Below, piece by piece: positions 61,201-64,000 of a stretch of DNA of 64,000 bases. Position numbers and translations under genes: made by a program. Each line of letters opens with the position of its first letter. Position 1 is the first letter of the stretch. Source of the stretch: Psococerastis gibbosa (taxonomy: Eukaryota; Arthropoda; Insecta; Psocodea; Psocidae); the NCBI GenBank assembly GCA_963971405.1, contig OZ020491.1:4718910-4782909 (forward strand), given 5' to 3'. The notes under the pieces are model-generated. The model was not told the DNA's origin. It was given only the letters and a program-made list of their open reading frames with translations, and ran no database searches.

Positions 61201-61931
61201 AGCAGCCTGATCGAGGCGATTATAATACCGGTATTTATTTAATTCCCTGGTATTAAAAATGTAAACAAGATAATTTTATAATGGAAAGTGCTATTCAAAA
61301 TTTGTTAGTTTACAGTTATAATCCTAGGGTATTTATTTAACCCCGGTATTATAATCGCCTCGATCAGGCTGCTGGTGCTTTGTCAAAAAAAAAAAAAAAA
61401 AAATGCAGGGGGGTAGGTTCCACCACTTCCACACTTGCTAGCTGACTTGGTTCGTCGAGCGCATTCAGAAAGCACAACATTACACCATACCCTAATAATC
61501 ATAAGGTCAGAACCTGGTGAATAGCAAGGCATTGTGGAGCCCGTGTCATCGCCAGCAATATGCCCAGAAGCCGTGTTTTCCCCGACCAGCAAAGTCAAGG
61601 TCCCAGTTGGGGTATAGAAGAGGGAAGACATAGAGTTGGGTTTGAGTCCAGATTGTTCTTTCATTCCTATTTTCGGATATGATGTCCGTAAAGCTAAGAT
61701 CTGACTTATAGAAAAAAGACTTACTGAAATAGTTGAGCGTTTCCCGAATCTGGTCGGGGGTGAGAGGTATCTCCTGTTCTTCGGGGCGTAGGGCCGGCGC
61801 CGGGATATACCAGTCCTGGTTCTCGTAGCCACCGAAAGAGGTCAAGCTGTCTGCGCGGAGTTTGTACCGCGGGATCTGCTCCTCCAGAAGACTGAAGATC
61901 TCTACTTCGGGCACCTCTTCACTGCAAACTT
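21842..61931 (-). CDS. milt: Milton / TRAK kinesin adaptor, 13 coding exons joined
   Basis: Join of 61931..61725, 30699..30623, 29687..29523, 29038..28828, 28328..28198, 27502..27408, 26758..26549, 25875..25678, 25297..25054, 24892..24618, 24022..23730, 23215..23100, 22231..21842. Every junction agrees in phase. Milton links kinesin-1 (and, in TRAK1, dynein) to Miro on the mitochondrial outer membrane and drives axonal mitochondrial transport. Seen here: the conserved N-terminal [21 protein letters not shown] block, the HAP1_N coiled coil ([20 protein letters not shown] through [10 protein letters not shown]), the milton/TRAK C-terminal domain ([22 protein letters not shown]), a [13 protein letters not shown] block, and the C-terminus [10 protein letters not shown]. 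The first exon(s) and start codon lie outside or upstream. Family identification is by recognised motifs, not a search. Confidence 0.95.
22235..22470. other. milt: milton intron, nothing recognised
   Basis: Plain intronic sequence directly upstream of the last-exon acceptor tract. No repeat or exon supported. Confidence 0.4.
22857..22987. repeat. Small inverted-repeat element in milton intron
   Basis: GGCCCGATCATGGCGAT at the left and ATCGCCATTATCGGCCC at the right, with internal AATACCGGGGT and ATACCCTGGTATTAAAAATG like the elements at 8887 and 61086. It looks like a short non-autonomous member of that family. Confidence 0.7.
23100..23215 (-). CDS. milt: milton penultimate coding exon (116 nt)
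   Basis: Acceptor ATTATTGTTATAG, donor AAAG|GTAATT. It enters in phase 1 and leaves in phase 0, which is what the exons on both sides require. The product is basic and proline/serine-rich ([18 protein letters not shown]). No direct homology was recognised; the call rests on phase, splice sites, local GC rise and absence of stops. Confidence 0.8.
23442..23522 (+). mobile_element. SINE (family 1) with internal deletion
   Basis: The A-box head (CATGTAACGTAGTGGTACGGACTCTG) is joined directly to the GTTGGCTTAGTCATAGAAAC tail and an ATTTATTTACTT end. The B box and body are missing. Confidence 0.75.
23730..24022 (-). CDS. milt: milton exon with [13 protein letters not shown] block
   Basis: Acceptor TTTCTTTACAG, phase 2; donor CCTG|GTATGT, phase 1. 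Contains [20 protein letters not shown] and [11 protein letters not shown], corresponding to the TRAK block that precedes the C-terminal Ser/Pro-rich tail (vertebrate TSLGLVWLLKERG). It is followed by a Ser/Thr/Pro-rich stretch ([19 protein letters not shown]) with many potential proline-directed phosphorylation sites. Confidence 0.93.
24023..24617. other. milt: milton intron
   Basis: No exon seen. At 24060 CTGATGATGG..ATCCGAAACCGGTCAC matches the motif at 17523 and (reversed) 47170. Confidence 0.45.
24618..24892 (-). CDS. milt: milton exon, milton/TRAK domain core
   Basis: Acceptor TTGCTTTTTTCAG, phase 0; donor CACAG|GTATGC, phase 2. Starts [18 protein letters not shown], the most conserved C-terminal TRAK segment, then [16 protein letters not shown], an acidic [12 protein letters not shown] patch and [16 protein letters not shown]. 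Confidence 0.95.
25054..25297 (-). CDS. milt: milton exon
   Basis: Acceptor TTGTCTTGCAG, phase 2; donor CTACAG|GTAGGT, phase 0. Contains [21 protein letters not shown], then [17 protein letters not shown] and PDKLQ running into the next exon's IVKPLEG, as in TRAK (PTESIMSLGT...PEKLQ). Confidence 0.94.
25678..25875 (-). CDS. milt: milton exon
   Basis: Acceptor TTGACTTGCAG, phase 2; donor TTCCC|GTAAGT, phase 2. Starts [17 protein letters not shown], comparable to the TRAK KRVFETVRN segment, and continues Ser-rich ([17 protein letters not shown]). Confidence 0.93.
25920..26095 (-). mobile_element. Family-2 repeat, reverse copy
   Basis: Includes TTTTAAGCAACCCTATCAGCC, GGAAGTGAGTCTGTTTCTTAA, GGGGAGTTGACTG and ACACGATTAATTCGGAGGTGACC. 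Lies in a milton intron. Confidence 0.7.
26549..26758 (-). CDS. milt: milton exon, end of HAP1_N coiled coil
   Basis: Acceptor TTTTGGACAG, phase 2; donor AGAAT|GTGAGT, phase 2. Starts [20 protein letters not shown], the conserved end of the HAP1_N coiled coil (TRAK: MEMLHEAQEELKNLR), then the [21 protein letters not shown] segment. Confidence 0.95.
26974..27114. repeat. Foldback element in milton intron, intact centre
   Basis: Ends GGCGCTTATTCCACCTACG and its complement; arms ACGTCAATAGTCAATAG. The uninterrupted centre is GACATGGTAGCAGACATTAA..TCTGCTACCACGTC. Confidence 0.9.
27408..27502 (-). CDS. milt: milton exon, HAP1_N coiled coil
   Basis: 95 nt. Acceptor TGATTTCAG, phase 0; donor GACAG|GTATTA, phase 2. 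Reads [20 protein letters not shown] and [11 protein letters not shown], a heptad-like coiled coil running directly into YAEVTQLLQ of the next exon. Confidence 0.94.
27503..28197. other. milt: milton intron with GC donor
   Basis: The intron between 28198 and 27502 begins GCAAGT after AAG, a GC-AG intron. Its interior holds no recognised element apart from an ATTT-repeat run near 28140. Confidence 0.75.
28198..28328 (-). CDS. milt: milton exon, HAP1_N coiled coil
   Basis: 131 nt. Acceptor TTAATTTCAG, phase 1. Ends CTTCAAAAG|GCAAGT in phase 0; no GT donor is nearby, and the next exon's phase-0 acceptor fits. Contains [20 protein letters not shown] and [10 protein letters not shown], a charged coiled coil. 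Confidence 0.93.
28360..28670 (+). mobile_element. Non-LTR retrotransposon 3' fragment
   Basis: The frame reads [20 protein letters not shown], the HIL..C C-terminal knuckle of a non-LTR ORF, up to a stop after QAVDIT. The following tail is shared with the 60-bp stub at 19339-19398. Orientation is antisense to milton. Confidence 0.7.
28828..29038 (-). CDS. milt: milton exon, HAP1_N coiled coil
   Basis: 211 nt. Acceptor AACTTTACAG, phase 0; donor TTGG|GTGAGT, phase 1. Starts [18 protein letters not shown], the TNDTD segment typical of insect milton, then [19 protein letters not shown] and [14 protein letters not shown]. Confidence 0.96.
29523..29687 (-). CDS. milt: milton exon, HAP1_N coiled coil core
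   Basis: 165 nt, phase 0 at both ends; acceptor TTTGTTTAG, donor ATACAG|GTACTA. Encodes [20 protein letters not shown] and the following [20 protein letters not shown]. The (E)KE(K/R)DLELAARIG start is diagnostic of HAP1_N in TRAK/milton and is part of the kinesin-binding coiled coil. Confidence 0.97.
29744..29764. repeat. (AGT)n microsatellite
   Basis: Uninterrupted AGT triplets, beside an ACGACG-rich stretch. Confidence 0.8.
29825..30010 (-). mobile_element. Family-2 repeat, reverse copy
   Basis: GGACCTCATGATTATAGTGG, TTCCGAACCACTTGGGAAAC, TCACACGATTAGTTCGGAGG and TGACCGGGAC in the family order. Confidence 0.7.
30137..30252 (-). mobile_element. SINE (family 1), partial
   Basis: Reverse copy: GGGACCACCTGCTTTACATGC, GTGTGGGACTCGAACCAACAA and CTCTATATGTCCTGAC. 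The segment between B box and A box is shortened. Confidence 0.75.
30390..30575 (-). repeat. Family-3 repeat, partial
   Basis: CGTCGACTCCGATGGCAAGG, TCTCTACACGCCATGCGATC, GGAGACGTGCCGTAACTCA and GAGGCGACTGAAG match the copies at 37440-37900 and 39110-39270. Confidence 0.7.
30623..30699 (-). CDS. milt: milton exon joining the N-terminal block to HAP1_N
   Basis: 77 nt. Acceptor TTCTTTTTTACAG, phase 1; donor GAGGAG|GTCAGT, phase 0. Reads [20 protein letters not shown] then RLLEE, matching TRAK (LCAERVGQMTKTYNDIDAV). Its natural partner upstream is the 61725-61931 exon, giving NYF-I-LCSERV. Confidence 0.96.
30784..30976. repeat. Hairpin-forming inverted repeat in milton intron
   Basis: The arms at 30809-30864 and 30903-30961 are near-perfect complements (CCTTGCTGGGATTGGCGC; ACTTATCT; GAGAGAGGTGCAGTT) around a loop of about 38 nt. 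The outer GGAAAATCCA..TGGATTTTC pairs as well. It sits 85 nt upstream of the 30623-30699 exon's acceptor. Confidence 0.85.
31140..33650. other. milt: Large milton intron, left part
   Basis: No exon recognised. 31560-31620 repeats the CATATGGGCGAATTTTGGG segment of 14080. 32220-32480 contains short matches to other intronic repeats (TCGATGTCAACCCACA). The remaining sequence has no structure that I can name. Confidence 0.4.
33655..34677. repeat. Inverted-repeat element interrupted by a retrotransposon
   Basis: Ends TATTAAAAATTTGG and complement. Arms of roughly 190 bp are clearly homologous (AGTCCACGCAAAATGA, TATGGACATGGAATGTTTTG, CCTGTGCAACACT). The interior matches 6180-6440. Without the insert 34029-34364 it would be about 690 bp, a typical large MITE. 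Confidence 0.85.
34029..34364 (-). mobile_element. Non-LTR retrotransposon 3' end with 10-bp target duplication
   Basis: The minus frame carries the C-terminal motif [25 protein letters not shown] and [15 protein letters not shown], the Cys/His knuckle of non-LTR ORF2 proteins, followed by an AAAAGTAAAAGTAAG tail. TTGGTACTTA is duplicated at 34019-34028 and 34365-34374. The related element at 6180-6440 shows the empty site. Confidence 0.92.
35437..35820. repeat. Diverged foldback element
   Basis: Starts GGCGGATATTACACTTGTCAAT and ends ATTGACAAGTGGAATAA. The interior has ACTCTATGATCATTGATCAA as in the inner elements at 36025, 46297, 52397 and 57422. The arms are short and long poly-T runs break the pairing. 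Confidence 0.55.
35954..36348. repeat. Foldback element, outer, centre occupied
   Basis: Ends GGCGCGGTTTCCACCGACC and complement. The arms end in ACGTGGTAGCAGATATCATTAATA, where the inner element 36025-36277 sits exactly at the dyad. Confidence 0.9.
36025..36277. repeat. Inner foldback element at the palindrome centre
   Basis: Ends GGCGGGGTTTCCATCGACC and complement; arms TCTCATTGCAGAATGCAAAT and GACATTGACGGAAATTT. The interior has TTTTTATAGAAATCTATTAAAA and ATGATCATTGATCAATTTTAAC. Confidence 0.9.
36350..37400. other. milt: milton intron, nothing gene-like
   Basis: AT-rich sequence with an (AAAT)n run at 36858-36881; no exon supported. Confidence 0.4.
37430..37910. repeat. Family-3 repeat, copy A
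   Basis: Contains CGTCCGACAATGGCAATGAG, CAAGCAAGCAAACAAACAGTA, CCCATTATTAGAATATTGTCA, GAAATCGGGTGCACAGCGTTC and the GATGGCAAGGTGATGG..GGCGACTGGAGAGGTC end. The last part resembles a pol III A box followed by a short body. Confidence 0.75.
37990..38480 (-). mobile_element. Decayed non-LTR retrotransposon 3' fragment
   Basis: On the minus strand [20 protein letters not shown] then FGPG is the start of an RNase H domain (TDGS catalytic Asp). Past frame breaks, [18 protein letters not shown] is the typical C-terminal tail of such ORFs. Stops and deletions mark it as dead. Confidence 0.75.
38755..39270. repeat. Family-3 repeat, copy B
   Basis: Same segment order as copy A, starting CACCATATCAGCAATGCAAG and TAGTAATTAATTTGCATGC, and ending GCGACTGAAGAGGTAAATCG. 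Same orientation as A and C. Confidence 0.8.
39287..39560. repeat. Family-3 repeat, copy C (3' truncated)
   Basis: Starts GCACCATATCCGCGATGCAAG directly after copy B and stops after GAGAAAATTGCCAATGTGAGATGCAAT. Only about 17 bp separate it from B, so B and C are a tandem pair. Confidence 0.8.
39716..40253 (-). CDS. Unassigned exon 3 of the intronic minus-strand set
   Basis: 538 nt. Acceptor TTTCCCTTAAAACAG in phase 0, donor CTTGAAG|GTGAGC in phase 1; a strongly coding-like GC-rich block in an AT-rich intron. Protein starts [20 protein letters not shown], continues [20 protein letters not shown] (a charged helix) and [13 protein letters not shown]. It then turns into Ser/Gly/Pro-rich sequence ([38 protein letters not shown]) and ends in an acidic segment ([17 protein letters not shown]). 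I do not recognise the family. It joins in phase to 40852-41075 upstream and could join in phase to milton's 30623-30699 exon downstream. It is either part of a nested same-strand gene or an alternative milton segment. Confidence 0.75.
40852..41075 (-). CDS. Unassigned exon 2 of the intronic minus-strand set
   Basis: 224 nt. Acceptor GTAGCCCACCAG, phase 1; donor CTTGAT|GTAAGG, phase 0. Encodes [20 protein letters not shown], then [18 protein letters not shown] and two similar KTL-type motifs, [22 protein letters not shown]; the RQNS pairs look like basophilic kinase sites. No family recognised. Phases fit the exons at 53020-53295 and 39716-40253. Confidence 0.72.
41080..42879. other. Intron stretch
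   Basis: No exon supported. 41339-41410 is a copy of the 6640-8660 repeat (TTTCACGACCGGAG..GAATCCGGGCCGTGGTCG). 42172-42270 is a reverse family-2 repeat (GGGGGGAGTGAGCCTGTTTAC, GTAGTTGACTGGATGGACCT). 42275-42320 resembles the end of the 46060-46210 element. Confidence 0.5.
42880..43091 (-). mobile_element. tRNA-derived SINE (family 1), near full length
   Basis: Reverse copy of the 20058-20280 unit: ATAAATAAATAAGGACTTTTT tail, GCCAACCTAGCGGAGTTAGG, and the complements of the B box and A box (ACCACTACGCTACATG). Confidence 0.88.
43130..43332. repeat. Hairpin element
   Basis: GATAGTAAAACTACG, GAGTCACACGCCACAGC, GAAAAATCAC and AGTTGACTGAG in the left arm are matched by CAGTCAACTAGTG, GATTTTTATGCTGTGACT and CCGTAGTTTTACAATAGTATC in the right arm. 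Arms are about 70 bp with several mismatches. Confidence 0.7.
43340..44344. other. Intron stretch with SINE fragments
   Basis: GAGGGTTCGAATCCCGCCAAG at 43947 and TGGGTTCGAATCCCGCCAAA at 44104 are B boxes of degenerate tRNA-derived repeats, each followed by a TATAG..AAGC(C)TATGTTTGAT segment. 44170-44290 (CGGTCACATGAACCAGCGGTAACCTC) recurs at 46980-47070. No exon supported. Confidence 0.5.
44345..44635 (-). mobile_element. Non-LTR retrotransposon 3' end (second family)
   Basis: The minus frame ends [12 protein letters not shown] before a stop and an AT-rich 3' region ending in a GAAAGAAAGAAAGAAA tail. Inverted copy of 58260-58680. Truncated where the inverted-repeat arm begins. Confidence 0.78.
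46060..46210. repeat. Short inverted-repeat element
   Basis: GCGGGCCTACTATGCCG at the left and CGCCATAGTAGGCCCGC at the right; interior TTTTGAATAGCACTTTCCATT. A diverged relative lies at 54223-54372. Confidence 0.8.
46226..46609. repeat. Foldback element, outer, centre occupied
   Basis: Ends GGTGCCCATTCCATTGAC and complement. Arms AGGGCTATTTCCAAAAACGG and TGACGTGGTAGCAGACATTC lead to AAGAC|TTA where the inner element 46297-46538 begins. Flanked by TA. Confidence 0.92.
46297..46538. repeat. Inner foldback element
   Basis: Ends GGTGGCGATTCCACCGATC and complement. Interior AAAATTGATCAATGATCATAC and TTTTTATAGAAATC, opposite in orientation to the inner copies at 36025 and 57422. Confidence 0.9.
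48660..49085. repeat. Tandem array, ~124-bp unit, about 3.3 copies
   Basis: CTCAAAATGCGCAAAACCTC begins units at about 48678, 48804, 48928 and 49051. Each unit contains TTTCAGCCCTATTTTTC, a CTCCCGGGGGAGAC inner palindrome and an AATTATATT..TTTGTAATATATAAGCC end. Confidence 0.9.
49562..49910 (+). mobile_element. Family-2 repeat, fullest copy
   Basis: Runs CATCAATGCCAACGGCC, ATGTTGATTCCATTAGAGCA, CGTGTGACTTTACCATGTTCC, CCAAGTGGTTCGGAATCCAC, AATCAGGAGGTCCACCCTG, GAGGTGAAAGAGTCTGCCC, CCGCCAGGCTGACAGGG and GAAAGCAGGCGTT. I see no clear pol III boxes, no coding frame and no terminal repeats, so its class is open. Confidence 0.75.
50739..50975 (+). mobile_element. Decayed non-LTR retrotransposon ORF2 C-terminus
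   Basis: One frame reads [16 protein letters not shown], then RPTKP and, past a break, EQAKAHQG, the GRP..RW...EQAKAHxG ending common to several non-LTR ORF2 proteins. Stops inside mark it as dead. Confidence 0.6.
51499..51649. repeat. Foldback element, intact centre
   Basis: Arms TATTCCATATACGTACAACG and TCAACGAAAAATTGAAAAATGACG with complements. The uninterrupted centre is TTTTAGCAGACATTAAAGAC, ATACTAAAAATTCTGCTACC. Confidence 0.88.
52051..52202. repeat. Foldback element, intact centre
   Basis: Ends GGCGCCCATTCCACATACG and CGTATGTGGGAAAACCCGCC; the centre is identical in layout to 51499-51649. Confidence 0.88.
52326..52705. repeat. Foldback element, outer, centre occupied
   Basis: Ends GGCGCCCATTCCACCGACCG and complement. 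The core GACGTGGTAGCAGACATTCA AGAC is split at TTA by the inner element 52397-52634. Confidence 0.92.
52397..52634. repeat. Inner foldback element
   Basis: Ends GGCGGGGTTTCCACCGACC and GGTCGGTGGAAACGCCACC. The interior is nearly identical to 46297-46538. Confidence 0.9.
52710..52905 (+). mobile_element. Family-2 repeat, partial
   Basis: GGGTCACCTCCTAATGAATCG, GTTCGGAATCCACTATAATC and GAAGGAGTCTGCCCTTGG, ending GATTGCTTAAAACAGAAATGC. Confidence 0.75.
53020..53295 (-). CDS. Unassigned exon 1 of the intronic minus-strand set
   Basis: 276 nt. Acceptor CCCTCTCTCTAG, phase 1; donor CCACCAG|GTAATG, phase 1. Strongly GC-rich against an AT-rich intron. Encodes [20 protein letters not shown], then [20 protein letters not shown] and [19 protein letters not shown], where the His/Cys cluster HGHG..H..C..CPVC could bind zinc. 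It ends [20 protein letters not shown]. No family recognised. It joins in phase to 40852-41075 (junction codon GTA). Its phase-1 acceptor also fits the end of milton exon 61725-61931. Confidence 0.75.
53660..57300. other. Intron stretch
   Basis: No exon supported. 53939-54085 is a hairpin starting ACCGTAGCCAGA and ending TCTGGCTACGG around a poly-G tract. 54223-54372 is a diverged relative of 46060-46210. 56373-56494 is a hairpin (CTACCCGACCACTATGGGAT / ATCCTATCGTGGCAGGGTA). 55540-55830 contains a repeated segment (AACAAATTAAATTATT.CAACGCACTT, CAATA.GATAAAGTGTCCATTA) about 170 bp apart. Confidence 0.5.
57352..57737. repeat. Foldback element, outer, centre occupied
   Basis: Ends GGCGCCCATTCCATTGACCG and complement. 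The core GACGTGGTAGCAGACACTCA AGAC is split at TTA by 57422-57667. Flanked by TA. Confidence 0.92.
57422..57667. repeat. Inner foldback element
   Basis: Ends GGTAGCATCTCCACCGACC and GGTCGGTGGAAACGCCACC. The interior has TTTTTATAGAAATCTATTAAAA, oriented opposite to 46297 and 52397. Confidence 0.9.
58260..58680 (+). mobile_element. Non-LTR retrotransposon 3' end (second family)
   Basis: The frame ends [20 protein letters not shown] then IKRWLVNGS and a stop at 58460, the end typical of non-LTR ORF2 (LPxxIK..F...LK.WL). An AT-rich 3' region and an AAGAAAGAAAGAAAA tail follow. Inverted copy at 44345-44635. Confidence 0.8.
58700..61080. other. milt: Intron stretch
   Basis: No exon recognised. 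It contains poly-C at 59841-59853 and several short open frames without recognisable sequence. Confidence 0.4.
61086..61372. repeat. Foldback element with an extra half-arm
   Basis: 61086-61188 is the inverted complement of 61258-61361 (GAGGCGATTATAATACCGGGG, AATACCCTAGGATT, TTTTGAATAGCACTTTCC). 61201-61258 begins a second AGCAGCCTGATCGAGGCGATT arm that pairs with 61345-61372. Same terminal family as 8887-9897. Confidence 0.85.
61725..61931 (-). CDS. milt: milton first visible coding exon (N-terminal conserved block)
   Basis: 207 nt. Acceptor TTTTTTCTTTGCAG, phase 1; donor TTTCA|GTAAGT, phase 1. Encodes [40 protein letters not shown] and [15 protein letters not shown], the conserved block preceding HAP1_N in all milton/TRAK proteins. 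It joins in phase to 30623-30699 across 31 kb. Two degenerate tandem copies of its 5' half lie directly upstream. Confidence 0.96.
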
Positions 61932-61985
61932 CTGCAAAGAAAAAACCAACCCATTTAATAATGTGCTGAGGGTTTGCAATTTCCC

Positions 61986-62084
61986 GGTTCTTTAAGCCAC
62001 CGAAAGAGGTCAGGTGGTCCGCGGGAACTGCACCTCCAGAAGACTGAATATCTCTACATCGGTCACCTCTTCACTGCAAAAAAC
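61986..62084 (-). pseudogene. Degenerate tandem copy 1 of the milton N-terminal exon
   Basis: Reads [20 protein letters not shown] before breaking with stops. Its flanks (AACCCATTTAATA; TTTCCCGG) are duplicated too, so the whole ~168-bp segment was copied. The acceptor tract is shortened and the exon's second half is missing. Confidence 0.85.
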
Positions 62085-62141
62085 TAACCCATTTAATACT
62101 CTGCCGGGGGGAGCGACATTGCCGGGGAGTTGCAGTTTCCC

Positions 62142-62232
62142 GGCTCACGCAGCCGCCGAAAGAAGTCAGGTTTTCCGCCCAGAGCTAGTACCTCTAGATA
62201 TGTTCCTCCAGAAGGCCTCAACTTGGGTGAAC
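62142..62232 (-). pseudogene. Degenerate tandem copy 2 of the milton N-terminal exon
   Basis: More decayed: GLLEEHI and AENLTSFGG are still readable in the same order as [16 protein letters not shown]. It lies 156 bp beyond copy 1. Confidence 0.75.
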
Positions 62233-62234
62233 TA

Positions 62235-63540
62235 GGCAACTAGGGCCACCCGATGCCATTCCAGTCTATTCCAGAATGACATGATTCTTAACAATTATCG
62301 AGTCATTGGAATTGATTCCGAGTGATATCGCTCTCCACGAGCACGTCATTTGCTTAAAAATAAAACGATTGTTAAGAAGACTGTGGGAGAGAGGCACTAG
62401 CTTCAGAAGAAAGCTTCTTCACAAAAATTAACAAATCACTCTCGTAGGCTTACTGCAACGGGTGAACGGCGTTGCCGCATGGATAATGTAACAAATGAAC
62501 TTGAACTTTCTACCTACTTCATGATTTATTCTTCTTGAATCATGACTTCAGACATTTATGGCGCCTTGATGCAAGCTAGTTTTTTTTTTAGAATTTTTTA
62601 TGTAATTATGCTTGCTAGTTATGAGAGCCGTAGCTTTCGATAATTTCAAGATACTCCAGCAACGTTCGAACTGTAATAAAAAGGCAGTTTGCCACATGGT
62701 GGACTAGTCTAATCCAACCGGCAAAGTGGTAGAGTTCTTGTGCTGGTGCGATTCTATACACACTACACGATCGGAGACAGGTCGTAACTCAACACAAGTA
62801 TGAAGTTACTTAGAGAGGCGACTGAAGAGGTCATTCGGATACATTCATTACATTATATGTAAGCAATTAACCTTTTATTTAAAAACAAGCTCCTTTTTCG
62901 GACACCAAATTAAATAAAACTGAGTTAGGAGTACTTAGAGGTCCATATAGGAGGATATACAGTATACATACATGCATAGATATATATTGTAGATGGGACA
63001 TTTGAGAGCGTCAAAAATATTTTTTGAATCCTGGGACCATCTGCTTTGAAATGAAATGAAACAAAATGACAAGAAAAAGTCTATCAATTAGGCGAGCTTT
63101 AGCCCCGAAGGGCTACTCTATCAGCTAACCTTTTTTTGAATTTTGTCATATACTGTATAAGAGACGTGCCGAGTGACCCCAGAAATTGAAAAAATATATT
63201 TTTGGCGGGAAACAAATGTACCATCTCTCCTATATAGAATAATAATATTAGGGTAGATGGCACGTCATAATATTCTACTTCTCTGACTCAAACAGTATTA
63301 TCAGAGTTGTTGTAATATAGAACGTTCCGTGCGGATCATGACTCGCTGGATTTTCATACGAAGTCATTTCCAATTCATGCACATTTGTTGTTCCTTGCAA
63401 TGCATGGACTTTGATACAGTCAACAACATTAATAAATCCAATAATGATAATGCACAATTCAATCGGCAAGGGGGTAATTTACGAAGGGTCCGCTCCAAAA
63501 GTCCACTCAAATATATAGAAATGGACTGTAGGCTGAAACT
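62235..63540. other. milt: milton 5' intron or flank
   Basis: No upstream exon found. 62715-62870 is a partial family-3 repeat (AACCGGCAAAGTGGTAGAG, CACGATCGGAGACAGGTCG, GCGACTGAAGAGGTCATTCGG). Confidence 0.45.
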
Positions 63541-63570
63541 AAGTATTGCTCACTAGTCCATTCCCCATAG

Positions 63571-64000
63571 TTAGCTCCTAAAGGCGCCGATAATTTATAT
63601 TTAGCTGGATCGCATCTAACTTTTTCAAGGGATTGTTCCTGCAAATACATTTCCAGATTTTTTAAAAGAGTTGTCTAGCCTATAAATCCTTCATTTGATC
63701 TTTCAGATGTGGACTGGAAGCTGAAACAGATGATTGGTCTCGAGTTCCATCCCCATAGTTAGCTTCTTAAAGGGATCGGCAATTGATATTTAGTTGGATC
63801 GCTTTTTCAAGGGATTGTTCCTGTAAATTTATTTCCAGATTTCTTAAAAGAGTTGTCAAGCCTATAAATCCTTGATTTGATCTCTCAGCTGGCAGCTGCA
63901 ACAGATGATTGGTCACGAGTTCCATCTTAAGTCACCCATGCAACTGAAACTCTAAAAGGCAGAAAATTTATATTTAACCTAGTTGGATCGCATCCAACTT
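63571..64000. repeat. Tandem repeat, ~185-bp unit, about 2.3 copies to window end
   Basis: CATAGTTAGCT(C/T)CT.AAAG, TTTTTCAAGGGATTGTTCCTG, TTTAAAAGAGTTGTC.AGCC and TATAAATCCTT.ATTTGATCT recur at spacings of 182 and 189 bp. The array continues past the window end. Confidence 0.85.

Overview
The window reads as nuclear DNA of an insect with a large, repeat-rich genome. Introns are long, GT-AG splice sites are abundant, and tRNA-derived SINEs, truncated non-LTR retrotransposons and foldback elements are found almost throughout. A polyneopteran such as a cockroach or termite would fit, but this is an inference from genome style only. Nothing prokaryotic or viral is evident.

The main gene is on the minus strand: the kinesin/Miro adaptor milton (TRAK1/2 orthologue). 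Thirteen coding exons can be joined phase by phase from 61931 down to the stop at 21842 (2612 nt, 869 complete codons before the stop). One of them (23100-23215) is short and was found only from phase bookkeeping, and one intron uses a GC donor. The 5' end of the gene lies beyond the window or in non-coding exons that I cannot see. Two decayed tandem copies of the first visible exon lie just upstream of it. In the 31 kb intron between the first two visible exons, three further well-formed minus-strand exons (53020-53295, 40852-41075, 39716-40253) add up to 346 codons and fit milton's reading phase at both ends. They are either a nested same-strand gene or an unusual alternative cassette.

Downstream on the same strand is a complete-looking 5' part of a secreted Ly6/uPAR (three-finger) protein: a signal-peptide exon plus two LU-domain exons (16159-15147). 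Only the last exon was not found. Further left are a 430-codon C2H2 zinc-finger reading frame (5968-4676) and three intact plus one truncated copies of a phase-1 cysteine-rich exon (3980-2456). The intact copies differ in length by exact multiples of 27 nt. The zinc-finger exon has a phase-1 donor, so it could splice into them.

The rest is transposon landscape. There are non-LTR retrotransposon 3' fragments (285-915, 6712-8534, 34029-34364 and others), several with recognisable target-site duplications. Two SINE-like families and one further repeat family are dispersed. A set of foldback elements shares GGCG...TTCCAC ends and a GGTAGCAGACAT centre, and several copies carry a second element inserted exactly at the palindrome centre. 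An ~850 bp inverted repeat spans 44636-48228, and there are two minisatellite-like tandem arrays.
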